A stretch of DNA of 57,626 nucleotides, from assembly GCA_014859645.1 (NCBI GenBank), contig JACUTV010000007.1, positions 1 through 57,626 on the forward strand. The letters are read 5' to 3'. Positions within the stretch are counted from its first letter, which is position 1. Each line of letters starts with the position of its first letter. Source of the DNA: Campylobacterales bacterium. Lineage in GTDB: Bacteria > Campylobacterota > Campylobacteria > Campylobacterales > Campylobacteraceae. Below are positions 1 through 8,609 of this stretch, piece by piece. Under the pieces are notes generated by a model. It did not search any database and had not been told where the DNA came from. It saw only the letters and a list, made by a program, of their open reading frames with translations. A program made the position numbers and the translations under genes.

Positions 1-465
1 CAACTCTCCCAAGCGGACTTTAAAGCGCGGGAAAAAGCCCTAGCCCTAGCCCTTCAAATCGCAGGGAGAAGCGGGAGAAAAGGGGTAGGAGAGGTCATCA
101 TCCAAACCATGAATCCTGAGTTTTTCCACGCCTATATGGACGATTTTGAGCGGTTTTTAAAAGAAGAAAAACCCCACCGCGAAGGCCTTTATCCGCCTTT
201 TAAACGGTTGCTTCGTTTACTTGTTTCTCACGCCAATGAGCTTACATGTAAAGAAGTCGTGGAAGAAGTACTAGGTAAACTTACGGCGTACAAAGAGCGC
301 GTAGAAGTGGTGGGACACGGCCCCGCGGACATTGGAAAAATCGCGGGAAAATACCGCTACCACGTACTACTGCGCTCAGATTCCCCGCGCGCTTTGGTGC
401 AAGCGGGCCTTACATGTAAAGGACGGCTTGTGGAAGTCGACATGGACCCCGTGTCGTTTTCCTGA
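1..465 (+). CDS. priA: Primosomal protein N' (PriA), C-terminal part
   Basis: This is the 3' end of a gene that enters from the left edge; the frame is open from base 1. PriA is the 3'-5' DNA helicase that reloads the replisome at stalled forks. The visible 154 residues include the helicase segment AGRSGRKGVGEVIIQT (about residues 21-36), which matches helicase motif VI of PriA, followed by the C-terminal domain (YPPFKRLLRL, GPADIGKIAGKYRYHVLLRS). An internal ATG at 109 is only a residue of the longer protein and not a start. Two TTACATGTAA palindromes lie in the gene (242, 410), both read as LTCK. The next gene, ispG, starts 125 bp downstream after a long inverted repeat. Identity is firm; the N-terminal helicase part is not in the window. 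Confidence 0.9.
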   Translation, partial: QLSQADFKAREKALALALQIAGRSGRKGVGEVIIQTMNPEFFHAYMDDFERFLKEEKPHREGLYPPFKRLLRLLVSHANELTCKEVVEEVLGKLTAYKERVEVVGHGPADIGKIAGKYRYHVLLRSDSPRALVQAGLTCKGRLVEVDMDPVSFS

Positions 466-500
466 CCCTAAGCAAAAGCGTGTTAAGATGTCTCAAAAAA

Positions 501-577
501 ACACGGTCGCATTAGCCCTATTCGCTCATTCTCGTTTTGTCATCCTGGCAAACCTCACAGGGCTAATGCGACCGTGT
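501..577. repeat. Stem-loop element 1: 19-bp perfect inverted repeat
   Basis: The left arm ACACGGTCGCATTAGCCCT (501-519) is perfectly complementary to the right arm at 559-577. The 39-nt loop contains a nested hairpin (TTTGTCA 536-542 with TGGCAAA 546-552). It fills most of the priA-ispG gap and ends 13 bp before the ispG start. No T-run follows the right arm, and the loop is long for an intrinsic terminator. The loop core (525-562) resembles the loop core of the element at 37261-37368, while the arms of the two do not match. Confidence 0.75.
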
Positions 578-590
578 AAAAGAGAAATTA

Positions 591-1655
591 ATGCTGCAAC
601 GTTATCCCACAAAACAGATAGTTTTAGGCGGTATTCCCATCGGTGGCGACGCGCCTATTCCTGTGCAATCCATGACCTTTACCCGCACCCGTGATGTGGA
701 AGGCACGCTTGAGCAGATAAAACGGCTGCATTTTGCAGGGTGTGACATCGTCCGTGTGGCGGTGCCTGATTATGAAGATGCGCAAGCGTTGGCGGCCATT
801 AAAGCGCAGAGTTCGTTGCCGTTGGTGGCGGACATTCACTTTAACTACCGTTTGGCGCTCATTGCCGCGGAAGTGGTGGATGGCATTCGTATTAATCCAG
901 GTAATATCGGCGAAAAAAGCCGCGTGGCCGAAGTGGTCAAAGCCTGCCAAGTGCGTAACCTACCCATTCGCATCGGGGTAAATTCGGGTTCACTGGAAAA
1001 AGAGTTTGACCAACGCTACGGCCCCACTGCCAAAGGCATGGTCGAATCCGCGCTTTATAACATCAAATTTTTAGAGGATTTAGGCTTTACGGATATCAAA
1101 GTTTCCCTTAAAGCCAGCGACGTGGCGCGTACGGTGGAAGCGTATCGCATGTTGCGTCCGCTCACGCCGTATCCTTTTCACCTTGGCGTCACGGAAGCGG
1201 GCACCTTGTTTCACTCCACCATCAAGTCTTCCATCGCCCTAGGGACGCTGTTGCTTGAGGGCATCGGCGACACGATTCGCGTCTCCATGACGGGCGAGCT
1301 TGAAGAAGAAGTGCGCGTGGGCAAGGCCATCTTAAAAGACAGTGGCGTCGTAAAATCAGGAGTCAACATCATCTCCTGCCCCACCTGCGGACGCTTGGAA
1401 TCTAACCTTGTCAAAGCCGTAGAAGAAGTGGAACGGCGCACCAAACACATCACAACTCCCCTTGACATCTCGGTCATGGGATGCGTCGTTAACGCCATCG
1501 GCGAAGCTAAACACGCGGACGTGGCCATTGCCTTTGGCAAAGGGCAGGGGCTTGTGATGCGCAAAGGGGAAGTGGTCGCAAAACTCAAAGAAGACGAACT
1601 GGTGGAACGCTTTTTAGAAGAAGTGGAAAAAGCGGCCAAAGAAGGGGAAAAATAG
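591..1655 (+). CDS. ispG: 4-hydroxy-3-methylbut-2-en-1-yl diphosphate synthase (IspG/GcpE)
   Basis: IspG is the [4Fe-4S] enzyme of the MEP isoprenoid pathway that converts 2-C-methyl-D-erythritol 2,4-cyclodiphosphate to HMBPP in the cytoplasm. The 354-residue length is normal for the short bacterial form. The N-terminal TIM barrel shows [14 protein letters not shown] and [11 protein letters not shown]. The cluster ligands are visible as C263 and C266 (SCPTCGR) and C298 (VMGCVVN). The ATG at 591 is preceded by AAAAGAG. The stop codon overlaps the GTG start of dnaB by one base (TAGTG), so the two are probably cotranscribed and translationally coupled. Identity is very sure. Confidence 0.97.
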   Translation: MLQRYPTKQIVLGGIPIGGDAPIPVQSMTFTRTRDVEGTLEQIKRLHFAGCDIVRVAVPDYEDAQALAAIKAQSSLPLVADIHFNYRLALIAAEVVDGIRINPGNIGEKSRVAEVVKACQVRNLPIRIGVNSGSLEKEFDQRYGPTAKGMVESALYNIKFLEDLGFTDIKVSLKASDVARTVEAYRMLRPLTPYPFHLGVTEAGTLFHSTIKSSIALGTLLLEGIGDTIRVSMTGELEEEVRVGKAILKDSGVVKSGVNIISCPTCGRLESNLVKAVEEVERRTKHITTPLDISVMGCVVNAIGEAKHADVAIAFGKGQGLVMRKGEVVAKLKEDELVERFLEEVEKAAKEGEK

Positions 1656-3070
1656 TGGAAAACTTACACAACATCAACATCGAACGCTCCATTTTAAGCT
1701 CCATTTTTTTCAACCCTGCCCAGTTTGAAGAGGTAGCAAGCCGCCTTAAAGCCAGCGATTTTTACTTGCCTGCACACCGGTACATGTTTGAAGCAATGGA
1801 AGCGTGTGAGCGCGGGGATTTGCCTATCGATGAAGAGTTTGTGCGCAAAAAACTTGCCCAAGAAAACCGCTTTGATGAAGAGGTGATGCTTGAAATCATC
1901 TCCACCAATCCGCTTCCTTCCATCGCACCTTATGTGACGGAGGTAAAAGAAAAGTCCATCAAACGTGAGTTGGTGCGTTTAACCTCAGACATCACCGAAA
2001 TCGCCGTTGAGCGGGATATGCCGGCCAAAGACGTGGTCGATGTCATCCAACAAAAACTGTACCAAATCACCCAAGAGGCCACCGACAGAGAGTTTCGTGA
2101 GTCGCCTGAAATGGTGCGCTCCACGGTGGCGCACATCAAGGAGATGAAACTGCGCGGCAACCAAGGCGTGGTAGGGCTTGATACGGGTTTTAAAGAGCTA
2201 AACCACCTCACCACGGGCTTTGGGGATGGCGACCTTATCATCGTGGCGGCGCGTCCGGCCATGGGAAAAACGGCCTTTTGTTTGAACCTTGCCCAAAAGG
2301 CGTTGGATTTAAACAAAGGCGTGGCAGTGTTTTCCCTAGAAATGCCCGCCGAGCAGTTGATGCTGCGGATGCTGAGTGCGAAAACCTCTATCCCCCTTCA
2401 AAAAATCAAAGTGGGCAACTTGAATGATGATGAGTGGACGCGCCTTAGCGATGCGTGTAATGTCATGGAAAGCCGCAAGCTTTTTGTGGACGACAACGGC
2501 AACGCGGACATCCACCACGTGCGCTCTAAACTGCGCAAACTCAAATCCAAGCACACGGATATTAGCCTGTGTATCATCGACTACTTGCAACTCATGGGCG
2601 GTACGGGCAACAAAGACCGCCACTTGGAAGTGAGTGAGATTAGCCGTGGGCTTAAGCTTTTAGCCCGTGAACTTAAGATGCCTATCGTCGCACTTTCACA
2701 GCTTAACCGCGGGGTGGAAAGCCGTCACGACAAACGCCCGATGCTCAGCGACCTTCGTGAATCGGGCGCCATCGAGCAGGATGCGGACATGATTTTGTTT
2801 GTCTACCGCGACGACGTGTACCGCGTACGCGAGGAAAAAGAAAAAGAACAGCGCGCGAGGGCGGAGGGCAAAGAGTACAGAAGTACCTTTTTTGAAAAGC
2901 CCGAAGAAGAAGCCGAAGTTATCGTCGGCAAAAACCGTAACGGCCCCGTGGGCATCGCCAACCTCATGTTCCAAAAAGCCTGCACGCGCTTTGTGGACCG
3001 TGGTGGCGTGCCTGTAGAAATCATCTACGATGGGGCACAGGAAGCTAAAATTAGTATGCCGCAAATGTAG
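1655..3070 (+). CDS. dnaB: Replicative DNA helicase DnaB
   Basis: DnaB is the hexameric 5'-3' helicase of the replication fork. The 471-residue protein has the N-terminal DnaB_N domain (about 1-105), a linker, and a RecA-like C-terminal domain with Walker A RPAMGKT (ending near residue 206), Walker B LCIIDYLQLM, and the DLRESGAIEQDAD motif. Length is typical and there is no intein. The GTG start overlaps the ispG stop by one base. The 3' end overlaps the start of comEC, giving a run ispG-dnaB-comEC. The very charged stretch REEKEKEQRARAEGKEYRS is a family-typical insertion before the C-terminus. Confidence 0.97.
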   Translation: MENLHNINIERSILSSIFFNPAQFEEVASRLKASDFYLPAHRYMFEAMEACERGDLPIDEEFVRKKLAQENRFDEEVMLEIISTNPLPSIAPYVTEVKEKSIKRELVRLTSDITEIAVERDMPAKDVVDVIQQKLYQITQEATDREFRESPEMVRSTVAHIKEMKLRGNQGVVGLDTGFKELNHLTTGFGDGDLIIVAARPAMGKTAFCLNLAQKALDLNKGVAVFSLEMPAEQLMLRMLSAKTSIPLQKIKVGNLNDDEWTRLSDACNVMESRKLFVDDNGNADIHHVRSKLRKLKSKHTDISLCIIDYLQLMGGTGNKDRHLEVSEISRGLKLLARELKMPIVALSQLNRGVESRHDKRPMLSDLRESGAIEQDADMILFVYRDDVYRVREEKEKEQRARAEGKEYRSTFFEKPEEEAEVIVGKNRNGPVGIANLMFQKACTRFVDRGGVPVEIIYDGAQEAKISMPQM

Positions 3071-4332
3071 TGATGCTTCCCCTGCGCCTGTTTGCTAACA
3101 AAAAAGAGGTAGCGGTGTGTTTTGGGGTATTGGCCCTTGTGTTTGCCTTACATGTAAGCCTTATTTATACCCAATACCGTTCTTTTGTAGGGGAAGGACG
3201 GACGTACGTGGAAGGGGAATTGCTCTTAAGCGACGCGCGCGTGAGTAAGAACGGCAAGCCCTATTTTGCCTTACGTGTAAAGACAAACGCGTTCTTGCTT
3301 TACACGGTGGCGTGGAAAGAAACCTTACATGTAAGGCCTGGTGAACAGGTGAGTGTGGTTGTGATTACCGAAAAACTGCGTTTTTTAGACTTCCTTTCCA
3401 AACGTTTTTTCGCTCCTTCTTTTTCGCTTCACGCCTTACATGTAAGCGAGGAAGGCGTGGCAAAACGCTTGGCTTATAGCATTTGGGCGCAACACGAAAG
3501 CCCCAAAATGCAAGCTTTGTACAGCGCGCTTTTTTTAGCCACGCCTGTGCCTAAAGCGTTGCGCGAAGATGTACTTTATTGGGGCGTTTCCCACTTGGTG
3601 GCCATTAGCGGGTTTCACCTTGGGGTGCTGTTGGCGTTGGGGTACGGAGTGGTTCGCCCCGTGTACCGCTTTTTTCAAAGCCGTTATTTTCCCTACCGCA
3701 ATGCTACCTTTGACGTGGGTGTGGTGATGCTTGGGTTGGCCTTTGGGTATTTGTGGCTCATCGGGTTTGTGCCTTCTTTTTTGCGCGCTTTTGTGATGGC
3801 GGTGTTTGGGTTTTTCTTGCTCATGCGCCACATCAAACTGCTCTCTTTTGGGACGTTGGCGCTCAGTGTTGGGGGCATCTTGGCGCTTTTTCCTCACTTG
3901 GTGTTGCATATTGGGTTTTGGTTTTCGGTGTTGGGAGTGTTTTATATTTTTCTGTATCTGCACCATTTTAAAGAGCGCTTTAGCGCGCCTGTGCACGCGG
4001 TTTTGTTAAACGTCTGGGTCTTTTTGGCTATGAACATTCCCGTGCATTATTGGTTTCCGCTGACCTCGTGGCAACAGGTGGGTTCCATCCCTTTAAGCCT
4101 TGTGTTTATCGGATTTTACCCTTTGAGCGGGGTCTTACATGTTATGGGGTTTGGCGGGGTGATGGATGGGGTTTTGGAGCCGTTTTTAGCGTGGCGGATG
4201 GAAGGGGCAGATGTTCCAACGCCGTTGTGGATGTTGGTGGGGTATTTGGGTTTAAGCCTCTTGGGCGTGCGGTGGCGTTTCTTGGCCGTTGGCGCTGTCC
4301 TCTTGGGTGCCGTGCCCTTTTTGCTCCTCTAA
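3070..4332 (+). CDS. comEC: ComEC/Rec2-family DNA-uptake channel protein
   Basis: ComEC is the inner-membrane channel for single-stranded DNA in natural transformation. This 420-residue protein has an N-terminal membrane segment (about 12-34), an OB-like periplasmic part (40-125), and a polytopic competence domain with the family signature SHLVAISGFHLGVLLALGYG. It lacks the C-terminal metallo-beta-lactamase-like domain of long ComEC proteins, as in other short Campylobacterota forms. The start may be GTG 3070 (overlapping the dnaB stop) or ATG 3073. It carries three exact TTACATGTAA sites within 300 bp (3148, 3325, 3436) and two one-mismatch copies (3271, 4135), the densest cluster in the window. 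The last 81 bp overlap the convergent yihY-type gene. Confidence 0.85.
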   Translation: MMLPLRLFANKKEVAVCFGVLALVFALHVSLIYTQYRSFVGEGRTYVEGELLLSDARVSKNGKPYFALRVKTNAFLLYTVAWKETLHVRPGEQVSVVVITEKLRFLDFLSKRFFAPSFSLHALHVSEEGVAKRLAYSIWAQHESPKMQALYSALFLATPVPKALREDVLYWGVSHLVAISGFHLGVLLALGYGVVRPVYRFFQSRYFPYRNATFDVGVVMLGLAFGYLWLIGFVPSFLRAFVMAVFGFFLLMRHIKLLSFGTLALSVGGILALFPHLVLHIGFWFSVLGVFYIFLYLHHFKERFSAPVHAVLLNVWVFLAMNIPVHYWFPLTSWQQVGSIPLSLVFIGFYPLSGVLHVMGFGGVMDGVLEPFLAWRMEGADVPTPLWMLVGYLGLSLLGVRWRFLAVGAVLLGAVPFLLL

Positions 4333-5097
4333 GAAAGCGCACAATTTGACGCCGTACAAAAAGATAATCCACGAAAGATAAATCCAAATGAAGAAAAACA
4401 GAACAACACTAAAAGAGCCGTAAATGCTCAAATACGCCTTATTGTAGGCCACATAATAGACAAACAAATTTTTACACATGTACCAAATGAGCGACGCAAT
4501 AAACGAAGCTAACGCCACAAGCCGTGGGGTGAGGTGCTTGCTAGAAGAAATCATGTAGGTTGCAAAAAAGAGTCCCCAAACGATGAGATAGGGGAAAATA
4601 GCCAGGATGTTAATCCATTTGGTAAAACTTGAACTTTGAAGCATAGTATGCAAGAGACCCGAAACATAAAAGGAAACCCCAAGTCCTAAAGGGGCGAGGG
4701 TGATGAGCGTCCAGTAGGAAGAGAGAGACTGCCAAAAGCTACGTCTTTGGGCACCAAGAAGGGTGTTGATGATGAATTCATACTCCAAAAAAAACATCAT
4801 GGAGGTAAAAAGCACCACCACGAAGCCAAAAACTCCCATGCCTACGGTGTTGTTCAAAAAAGTTTCAATGTAGCCAGAGATGACCTCTTGGTGGGAAGGC
4901 AAGAGGGAAGAGAAGATGAAGTTGGTCATTTTCTCGTAGTACACTTCAAAACTTGGAAGTTGCGTAAAAATGGACATGGAAATCAAAAGCACGGGAATCA
5001 ACGAAAGCATGGTGTGAAAGCTTAGCGATGAAGCGTAGTGCATGAGTTGCTTGTCTTTGATTTTTTTAAGCAATTCCACGTAATGAAGAAAGCGCAT
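4252..5097 (-). CDS. YihY/BrkB-family inner-membrane protein
   Basis: This is a 281-residue polytopic membrane protein of the YihY/virulence-factor BrkB family (once wrongly called RNase BN). The family features seen are YASSLSFHTMLSLIPVLLISMSIF near the N-terminus, about six hydrophobic segments, and YGSFSVVLFFFIWIYLSW near the C-terminus. Its molecular function is not known. The ATG overlaps the stop of the upstream glcD-type gene by one base (TAATG), so it is translationally coupled. The last ~27 residues (GHGTQEDSANGQETPPHAQEA) are hydrophilic, non-conserved looking, and antisense to the 3' end of comEC, which suggests the original stop was lost and the frame read through. Confidence 0.85.
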   Translation of the reverse strand: MRFLHYVELLKKIKDKQLMHYASSLSFHTMLSLIPVLLISMSIFTQLPSFEVYYEKMTNFIFSSLLPSHQEVISGYIETFLNNTVGMGVFGFVVVLFTSMMFFLEYEFIINTLLGAQRRSFWQSLSSYWTLITLAPLGLGVSFYVSGLLHTMLQSSSFTKWINILAIFPYLIVWGLFFATYMISSSKHLTPRLVALASFIASLIWYMCKNLFVYYVAYNKAYLSIYGSFSVVLFFFIWIYLSWIIFLYGVKLCAFLEEQKGHGTQEDSANGQETPPHAQEA

Positions 5098-6476
5098 TAG
5101 AGTCCCATTTTAAAAGGGTTGAGGATGTTGTTGGGGTCAAAGGCGCGTTTGATGGAGCGGAAAAGTTCCATCTCGCCTTCGGTAAACGCCATGGACATGT
5201 AGGGCGCTTTGCTGAGGCCTATGCCATGTTCGCCACTTAAGGTGCCGCCCAAATCGATGGTGGCTTGGAAGATTTCCTTGATGGCGTTGTGGCCTTTTTC
5301 AAGCTCTTCGGGATTGGTGCCATCCACCATGACATTGGTGTGCACGTTGCCATCTCCCGTGTGCCCAAAACAAGGGACTTTCACATTGTATTTAAGCGCG
5401 ATGGCAGTGATAGCGTCCAAAAGTTCAGGAAGTTTACTGCGGGGAACGGTGATGTCTTCGTTGAGTTTTTTACTGCCGTATACGGTGATGGAAGGGCTCG
5501 CGTTGCGTCTGGCAAACCACAGCTCTTTGGCTTCTTCGGCCGTGCTTGCGCGTTTAAAAGAAGTACAACCGTTGGCTAAAAACATCGTTTCGATGATTTT
5601 GAGTTGGGTTTGGATTTCTTCGTCTAGGTTTCCGTCCACGTCGGTGATGAGAATGGCACCCGCGTCTACGGGCAAGCCTTTGGCGTATTTTTGCTCCACG
5701 GCGCGAATGGTGAGGTTGTCTAAAAACTCCATCGCTACAGGTGTGACGCCTGCGGCCATGGTTTTATATACCGCGTTCATGGCATCTTTGACAGTAGGGA
5801 AAATGCCCATGGCGGTTTGTTTGAGTTTGGGTTTGGCGATGAGTTTGAGGGTGATTTGGGTGATGACCCCTAGCGTGCCTTCACTGGCGATTAAGATACC
5901 CGCTACGTTGTAGCCTGCTACGTCTTTGATGGTGCGTTTGCCAGCACCTATGGCTTCGCCGTTGGGTAACACGGCACGCAAGGCCATGACGTAGTCTTTG
6001 GTGATGCCGTATTTTGCCGCGCGCATACCTCCTGCGTTTTCGGCCACATTGCCCCCTAGGGTGGAGTACTCTTCGCTCGCAGGGTCTGGCGGATAAAAGA
6101 GCCCTTTGGCTTCCACGGCACGCTGTAAGTCCATGTTGATGACACCGGGTTCTACTACAGCGACCATGTTTTCCATGTCGATTTCTAAAATCTTGTTCAT
6201 GTGTTTTTCAAGGGCCAGGATGATGCCCCCGTTTGAGGGAAGCGCACCACCTGTAAATCCGCTACCCGCCCCGCGTGGGGTGATGATGATGCGGTGGGTG
6301 TTGCAGTAGCGTAAAATGGCTTGTACGTCTGCTTCGTGGCGGGGAAAAAGCACGAGGTCGGGTTCGTAGGTTGCACGCGTGGCATCGTACGAGTACGCAA
6401 GCAAATGGGCTTTGTCGGCGTAGACATTGTCTGCACCCAAAAGCTCCTTAAACCACGTTACATGTAAAGCTTCCAT
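5097..6476 (-). CDS. glcD: FAD-linked 2-hydroxyacid oxidoreductase, GlcD type
   Basis: A 459-residue flavoprotein of the VAO/PCMH superfamily that oxidises glycolate or D-lactate-like 2-hydroxyacids. The FAD_binding_4 domain (about 35-220) shows TPRGAGSGFTGGALP and PDPASEEYSTLGGNVAENAGG; the C-terminal FAD-oxidase domain shows the metal/substrate motif GHTGDGNVH and GEHGIGLSKAPYM. No Fe-S partner (GlcF) or GlcE is adjacent, so the exact substrate and electron acceptor are open; a stand-alone D-lactate dehydrogenase is also possible. It starts at ATG 6476, two bases after the upstream pgbA-like stop, and overlaps the next gene by one base, so the three - strand genes look like one operon. Confidence 0.85.
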   Translation of the reverse strand: MEALHVTWFKELLGADNVYADKAHLLAYSYDATRATYEPDLVLFPRHEADVQAILRYCNTHRIIITPRGAGSGFTGGALPSNGGIILALEKHMNKILEIDMENMVAVVEPGVINMDLQRAVEAKGLFYPPDPASEEYSTLGGNVAENAGGMRAAKYGITKDYVMALRAVLPNGEAIGAGKRTIKDVAGYNVAGILIASEGTLGVITQITLKLIAKPKLKQTAMGIFPTVKDAMNAVYKTMAAGVTPVAMEFLDNLTIRAVEQKYAKGLPVDAGAILITDVDGNLDEEIQTQLKIIETMFLANGCTSFKRASTAEEAKELWFARRNASPSITVYGSKKLNEDITVPRSKLPELLDAITAIALKYNVKVPCFGHTGDGNVHTNVMVDGTNPEELEKGHNAIKEIFQATIDLGGTLSGEHGIGLSKAPYMSMAFTEGEMELFRSIKRAFDPNNILNPFKMGL

Positions 6477-6478
6477 GA

Positions 6479-7192
6479 TTACTGCACCAACAAAGCGCCA
6501 TAGTGGGCATTGTAGTCGCTAATCTCGCCTGAGCTAAATTTCCAAAATGCGCTCTCAATCCCTGCAATACGGGTATAAAAAGGAAGTTGGTAAGTGCTAA
6601 TACGCCCAGAGTTAAGGGTTTTTAACACCTTGAAACTTTGACAATCGGCAAAGTACCCTTTAAAGTTGAGTGCAAAAAAGATAACCCCTGTACTGTGGGC
6701 TTGGCAAAGTTTTCGAAAGGTGTCGCGGTCGGGGTTTGGCGTGTATTCGCTTGCAAGATAAGCGCCCATAAGGTCAGGATGTACCCACTGGATGTCTTTA
6801 AAATGTCCTGTGACTTCGTTAAAGACAATGCTATTAGGAGCAACGATGAGCGCACGGTCATAGAGGTAGTTTAAAATAACCGTATCGCCTTCTTTAGGAA
6901 GAACGCCAGGTAATGGGAAGGCGGCTTGTTCCAATAAGTCAAACACTTCAAACTGCACAGTAGCAAGGCCATTAGCTTTGTTGATGACGCTAGCGCGGGC
7001 AATGATGGTCGATTTGCTCTCGTCAAATCGGTGAATAACGATTCCGCTAGAGCCAACAACAAGGCGTTCTGAGTCGGTCACTGTTGCCGTGTTGCCACGT
7101 ACCTCTTTTAAAATAGTAGTGTAGGAAGTAAACAATCCTTCCGCCCACGAGAGGGAGAAAAATGCCAGAAAAACGACGAAGATGCGAAACAA
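6479..7192 (-). CDS. Secreted protein with PgbA-type (plasminogen-binding) N-terminal domain
   Basis: A 237-residue protein with a signal peptide (FRIFVVFLAFFSLSWA, cleaved near residue 17). The rest resembles the plasminogen-binding N-terminal domain of Helicobacter PgbA, a family found across Campylobacterota. In free-living relatives the real role is unknown, and binding to host plasminogen should not be assumed. The start is TTG at 7192 with a strong ribosome-binding site AAAGGAG five bases upstream; no ATG fits as well. It is first of the three-gene - strand run with the GlcD-type and YihY-type genes and is divergent from the M23 peptidase. A single Cys pair (C162, C178) in the mature part could form a disulphide. 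Confidence 0.7.
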   Translation of the reverse strand: MFRIFVVFLAFFSLSWAEGLFTSYTTILKEVRGNTATVTDSERLVVGSSGIVIHRFDESKSTIIARASVINKANGLATVQFEVFDLLEQAAFPLPGVLPKEGDTVILNYLYDRALIVAPNSIVFNEVTGHFKDIQWVHPDLMGAYLASEYTPNPDRDTFRKLCQAHSTGVIFFALNFKGYFADCQSFKVLKTLNSGRISTYQLPFYTRIAGIESAFWKFSSGEISDYNAHYGALLVQ

Positions 7193-7388
7193 TGGAACTC
7201 CTTTTGCTTTTGATGGGTCGATTATACTTCACCAGAACTCAAAAAGCCCTGAGGGGTTGCTAGGATTTTGTAAGCAATTATCAAGTATAATCCGAACGTT
7301 TTTGACGTTTTTCAAGACCCATTACTGCAACGTTGTTCGGATGAAATGGGCATTGAAAGACGTTAGATTAGCACAAAAAGGGGCGGGA
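7193..7388. promoter_or_regulatory. Divergent promoter region between pgbA-like and M23 peptidase genes
   Basis: About 196 bp without a gene. On the + strand a TATAAT lies at 7286-7291, some 100 bp before the peptidase start. On the - strand a TATAAT (7217-7222) lies about 25 bp before the TTG start of the pgbA-like gene. Clear -35 boxes are not seen on either strand, which is usual for Campylobacterota sigma-70 promoters. No riboswitch or strong hairpin is recognised. Confidence 0.5.
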
Positions 7389-8600
7389 ATGATGCGATGG
7401 CTGATGTGTATTTTTATGATGGTGCTTGGTGCGCAGGGCGCGACCATGCAAGAGCACCGCTGGGAACAAGGCGAGACATTTTTAACCTTTCTAGAAAAAC
7501 ACCAACTGCCACTTTCTATCTACTACTCCCTCGATAAAGAAGACCAAGAGCTCGCTACAGAAATTGTTTCAGGTATCAAATATCAACTCTTATTGGATGA
7601 GAGCGAAGCCATCGAACAAGTGTTGATTCCTATTGGTGAAGAGTTGCAACTTCACATCGTTAAAGACAAACAAACCAACACTTTTGAACTTCGCACGACC
7701 CCTGTGAGTTACCAAGAAGAAGCCCTTAGCGTCACCCTAGACATCTCCCTTTCTCCCTACCAAGACATCGTCAATGCTACCAACAATTACGCCTTGGCCA
7801 ATGAATTTGTCCACTCTTTTAAAAACAGTGTCAATTTTCGCCGCTTGGTCAAGGGCGACCGTTTGGTGATTTTTTATTCCCAACGTACGCGTTTGGGGCA
7901 GCGATACGGCAACCCAAAAATCGAAGCAGCCATGGTTGAAGTACGGGGCAAGGAACATTTTGTTTATTTGTATGATGACAACCGTTATTATGATGAATCT
8001 GGCAAGGAAGTTGAAGGTTTTTTACTTACCGTCCCTGTACGCTACTCGCGCATTTCCTCTCCTTTTACCCAAAAACGCTGGCACCCTATTTTGAAACGTT
8101 ACCGTGCGCATTTAGGCATCGACTACGCAGCGCCTACGGGCACGCCGATTGTAGCAGCCGGTGAGGGAAGGGTGACCTTTGTGGGCACCAAGGGAGGCTA
8201 TGGAAAAACAATTGAAATCGAACATGGACATGGGTATAAAACCTTATATGCGCACTTAAATGGGTACCGCAAAGGCATACGTCGGGGTTCGGTGGTTTCT
8301 AAGGGGCAGTTGATTGGGTATGTGGGAAGTACGGGCATTAGTACTGGACCCCATTTGCACTTTGGTCTTTATAAAAGCAATCGCGCCATTAATCCCAACA
8401 GTGTTGTTAAAATCGAAAAAGGAAAGCTTCAGGGGGAAAAACGTAAAGCCTTTTTGGCCCACGTTGAGACCTTTAAACCGCGTTTTGAGTTAGCCCTTGC
8501 TGAGCCTTCGGTTCCGCCACGGGAAGAGCCATTTGAATACATGGTGCAACTTGAAGAACCCATTGGTGTCGTTGCGGATGTAGCAGTCGTTGCCAACTAA
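7389..8600 (+). CDS. M23 (LytM) peptidoglycan endopeptidase, Csd3/HdpA-like
   Basis: A 403-residue periplasmic zinc metallopeptidase. The C-terminal LytM domain has the active-site set H241-x3-D245 (HLGIDY) and H322-x-H324 (GPHLHFG). The N-terminal part (about 25-210) resembles the inhibitory and connector region of Helicobacter pylori Csd3, a DD-endopeptidase/carboxypeptidase needed for helical shape, and the total length fits it. I chose ATG 7389 because it follows GGGCGGGA and opens a signal peptide (MMRWLMCIFMMVLGAQG). The frame is open upstream to 7182, but that stretch is antisense to the neighbouring promoter and is rejected as coding; ATG 7341 is a second option. mgtE follows after 9 bp. 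Confidence 0.72.
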   Translation: MMRWLMCIFMMVLGAQGATMQEHRWEQGETFLTFLEKHQLPLSIYYSLDKEDQELATEIVSGIKYQLLLDESEAIEQVLIPIGEELQLHIVKDKQTNTFELRTTPVSYQEEALSVTLDISLSPYQDIVNATNNYALANEFVHSFKNSVNFRRLVKGDRLVIFYSQRTRLGQRYGNPKIEAAMVEVRGKEHFVYLYDDNRYYDESGKEVEGFLLTVPVRYSRISSPFTQKRWHPILKRYRAHLGIDYAAPTGTPIVAAGEGRVTFVGTKGGYGKTIEIEHGHGYKTLYAHLNGYRKGIRRGSVVSKGQLIGYVGSTGISTGPHLHFGLYKSNRAINPNSVVKIEKGKLQGEKRKAFLAHVETFKPRFELALAEPSVPPREEPFEYMVQLEEPIGVVADVAVVAN

Positions 8601-8609
8601 AGGATTTTT

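Noticed and set aside
501-577. Plain Rho-independent terminator of priA
   Set aside because: Loop of 39 nt and no T-run after the right arm; it may still slow transcription but lacks the standard form.
332-694. Open frame bridging priA, element 1 and ispG
   Set aside because: Out of frame with both real genes and runs through the inverted repeat; no ribosome site.
5209-5913. 234-residue open frame on the + strand
   Set aside because: Antisense to the GlcD-type gene, whose catalytic motifs are intact; no plausible protein features.
7182-7388. N-terminal extension of the M23 peptidase
   Set aside because: It would precede a clear signal peptide at 7389 and covers the divergent promoter region.
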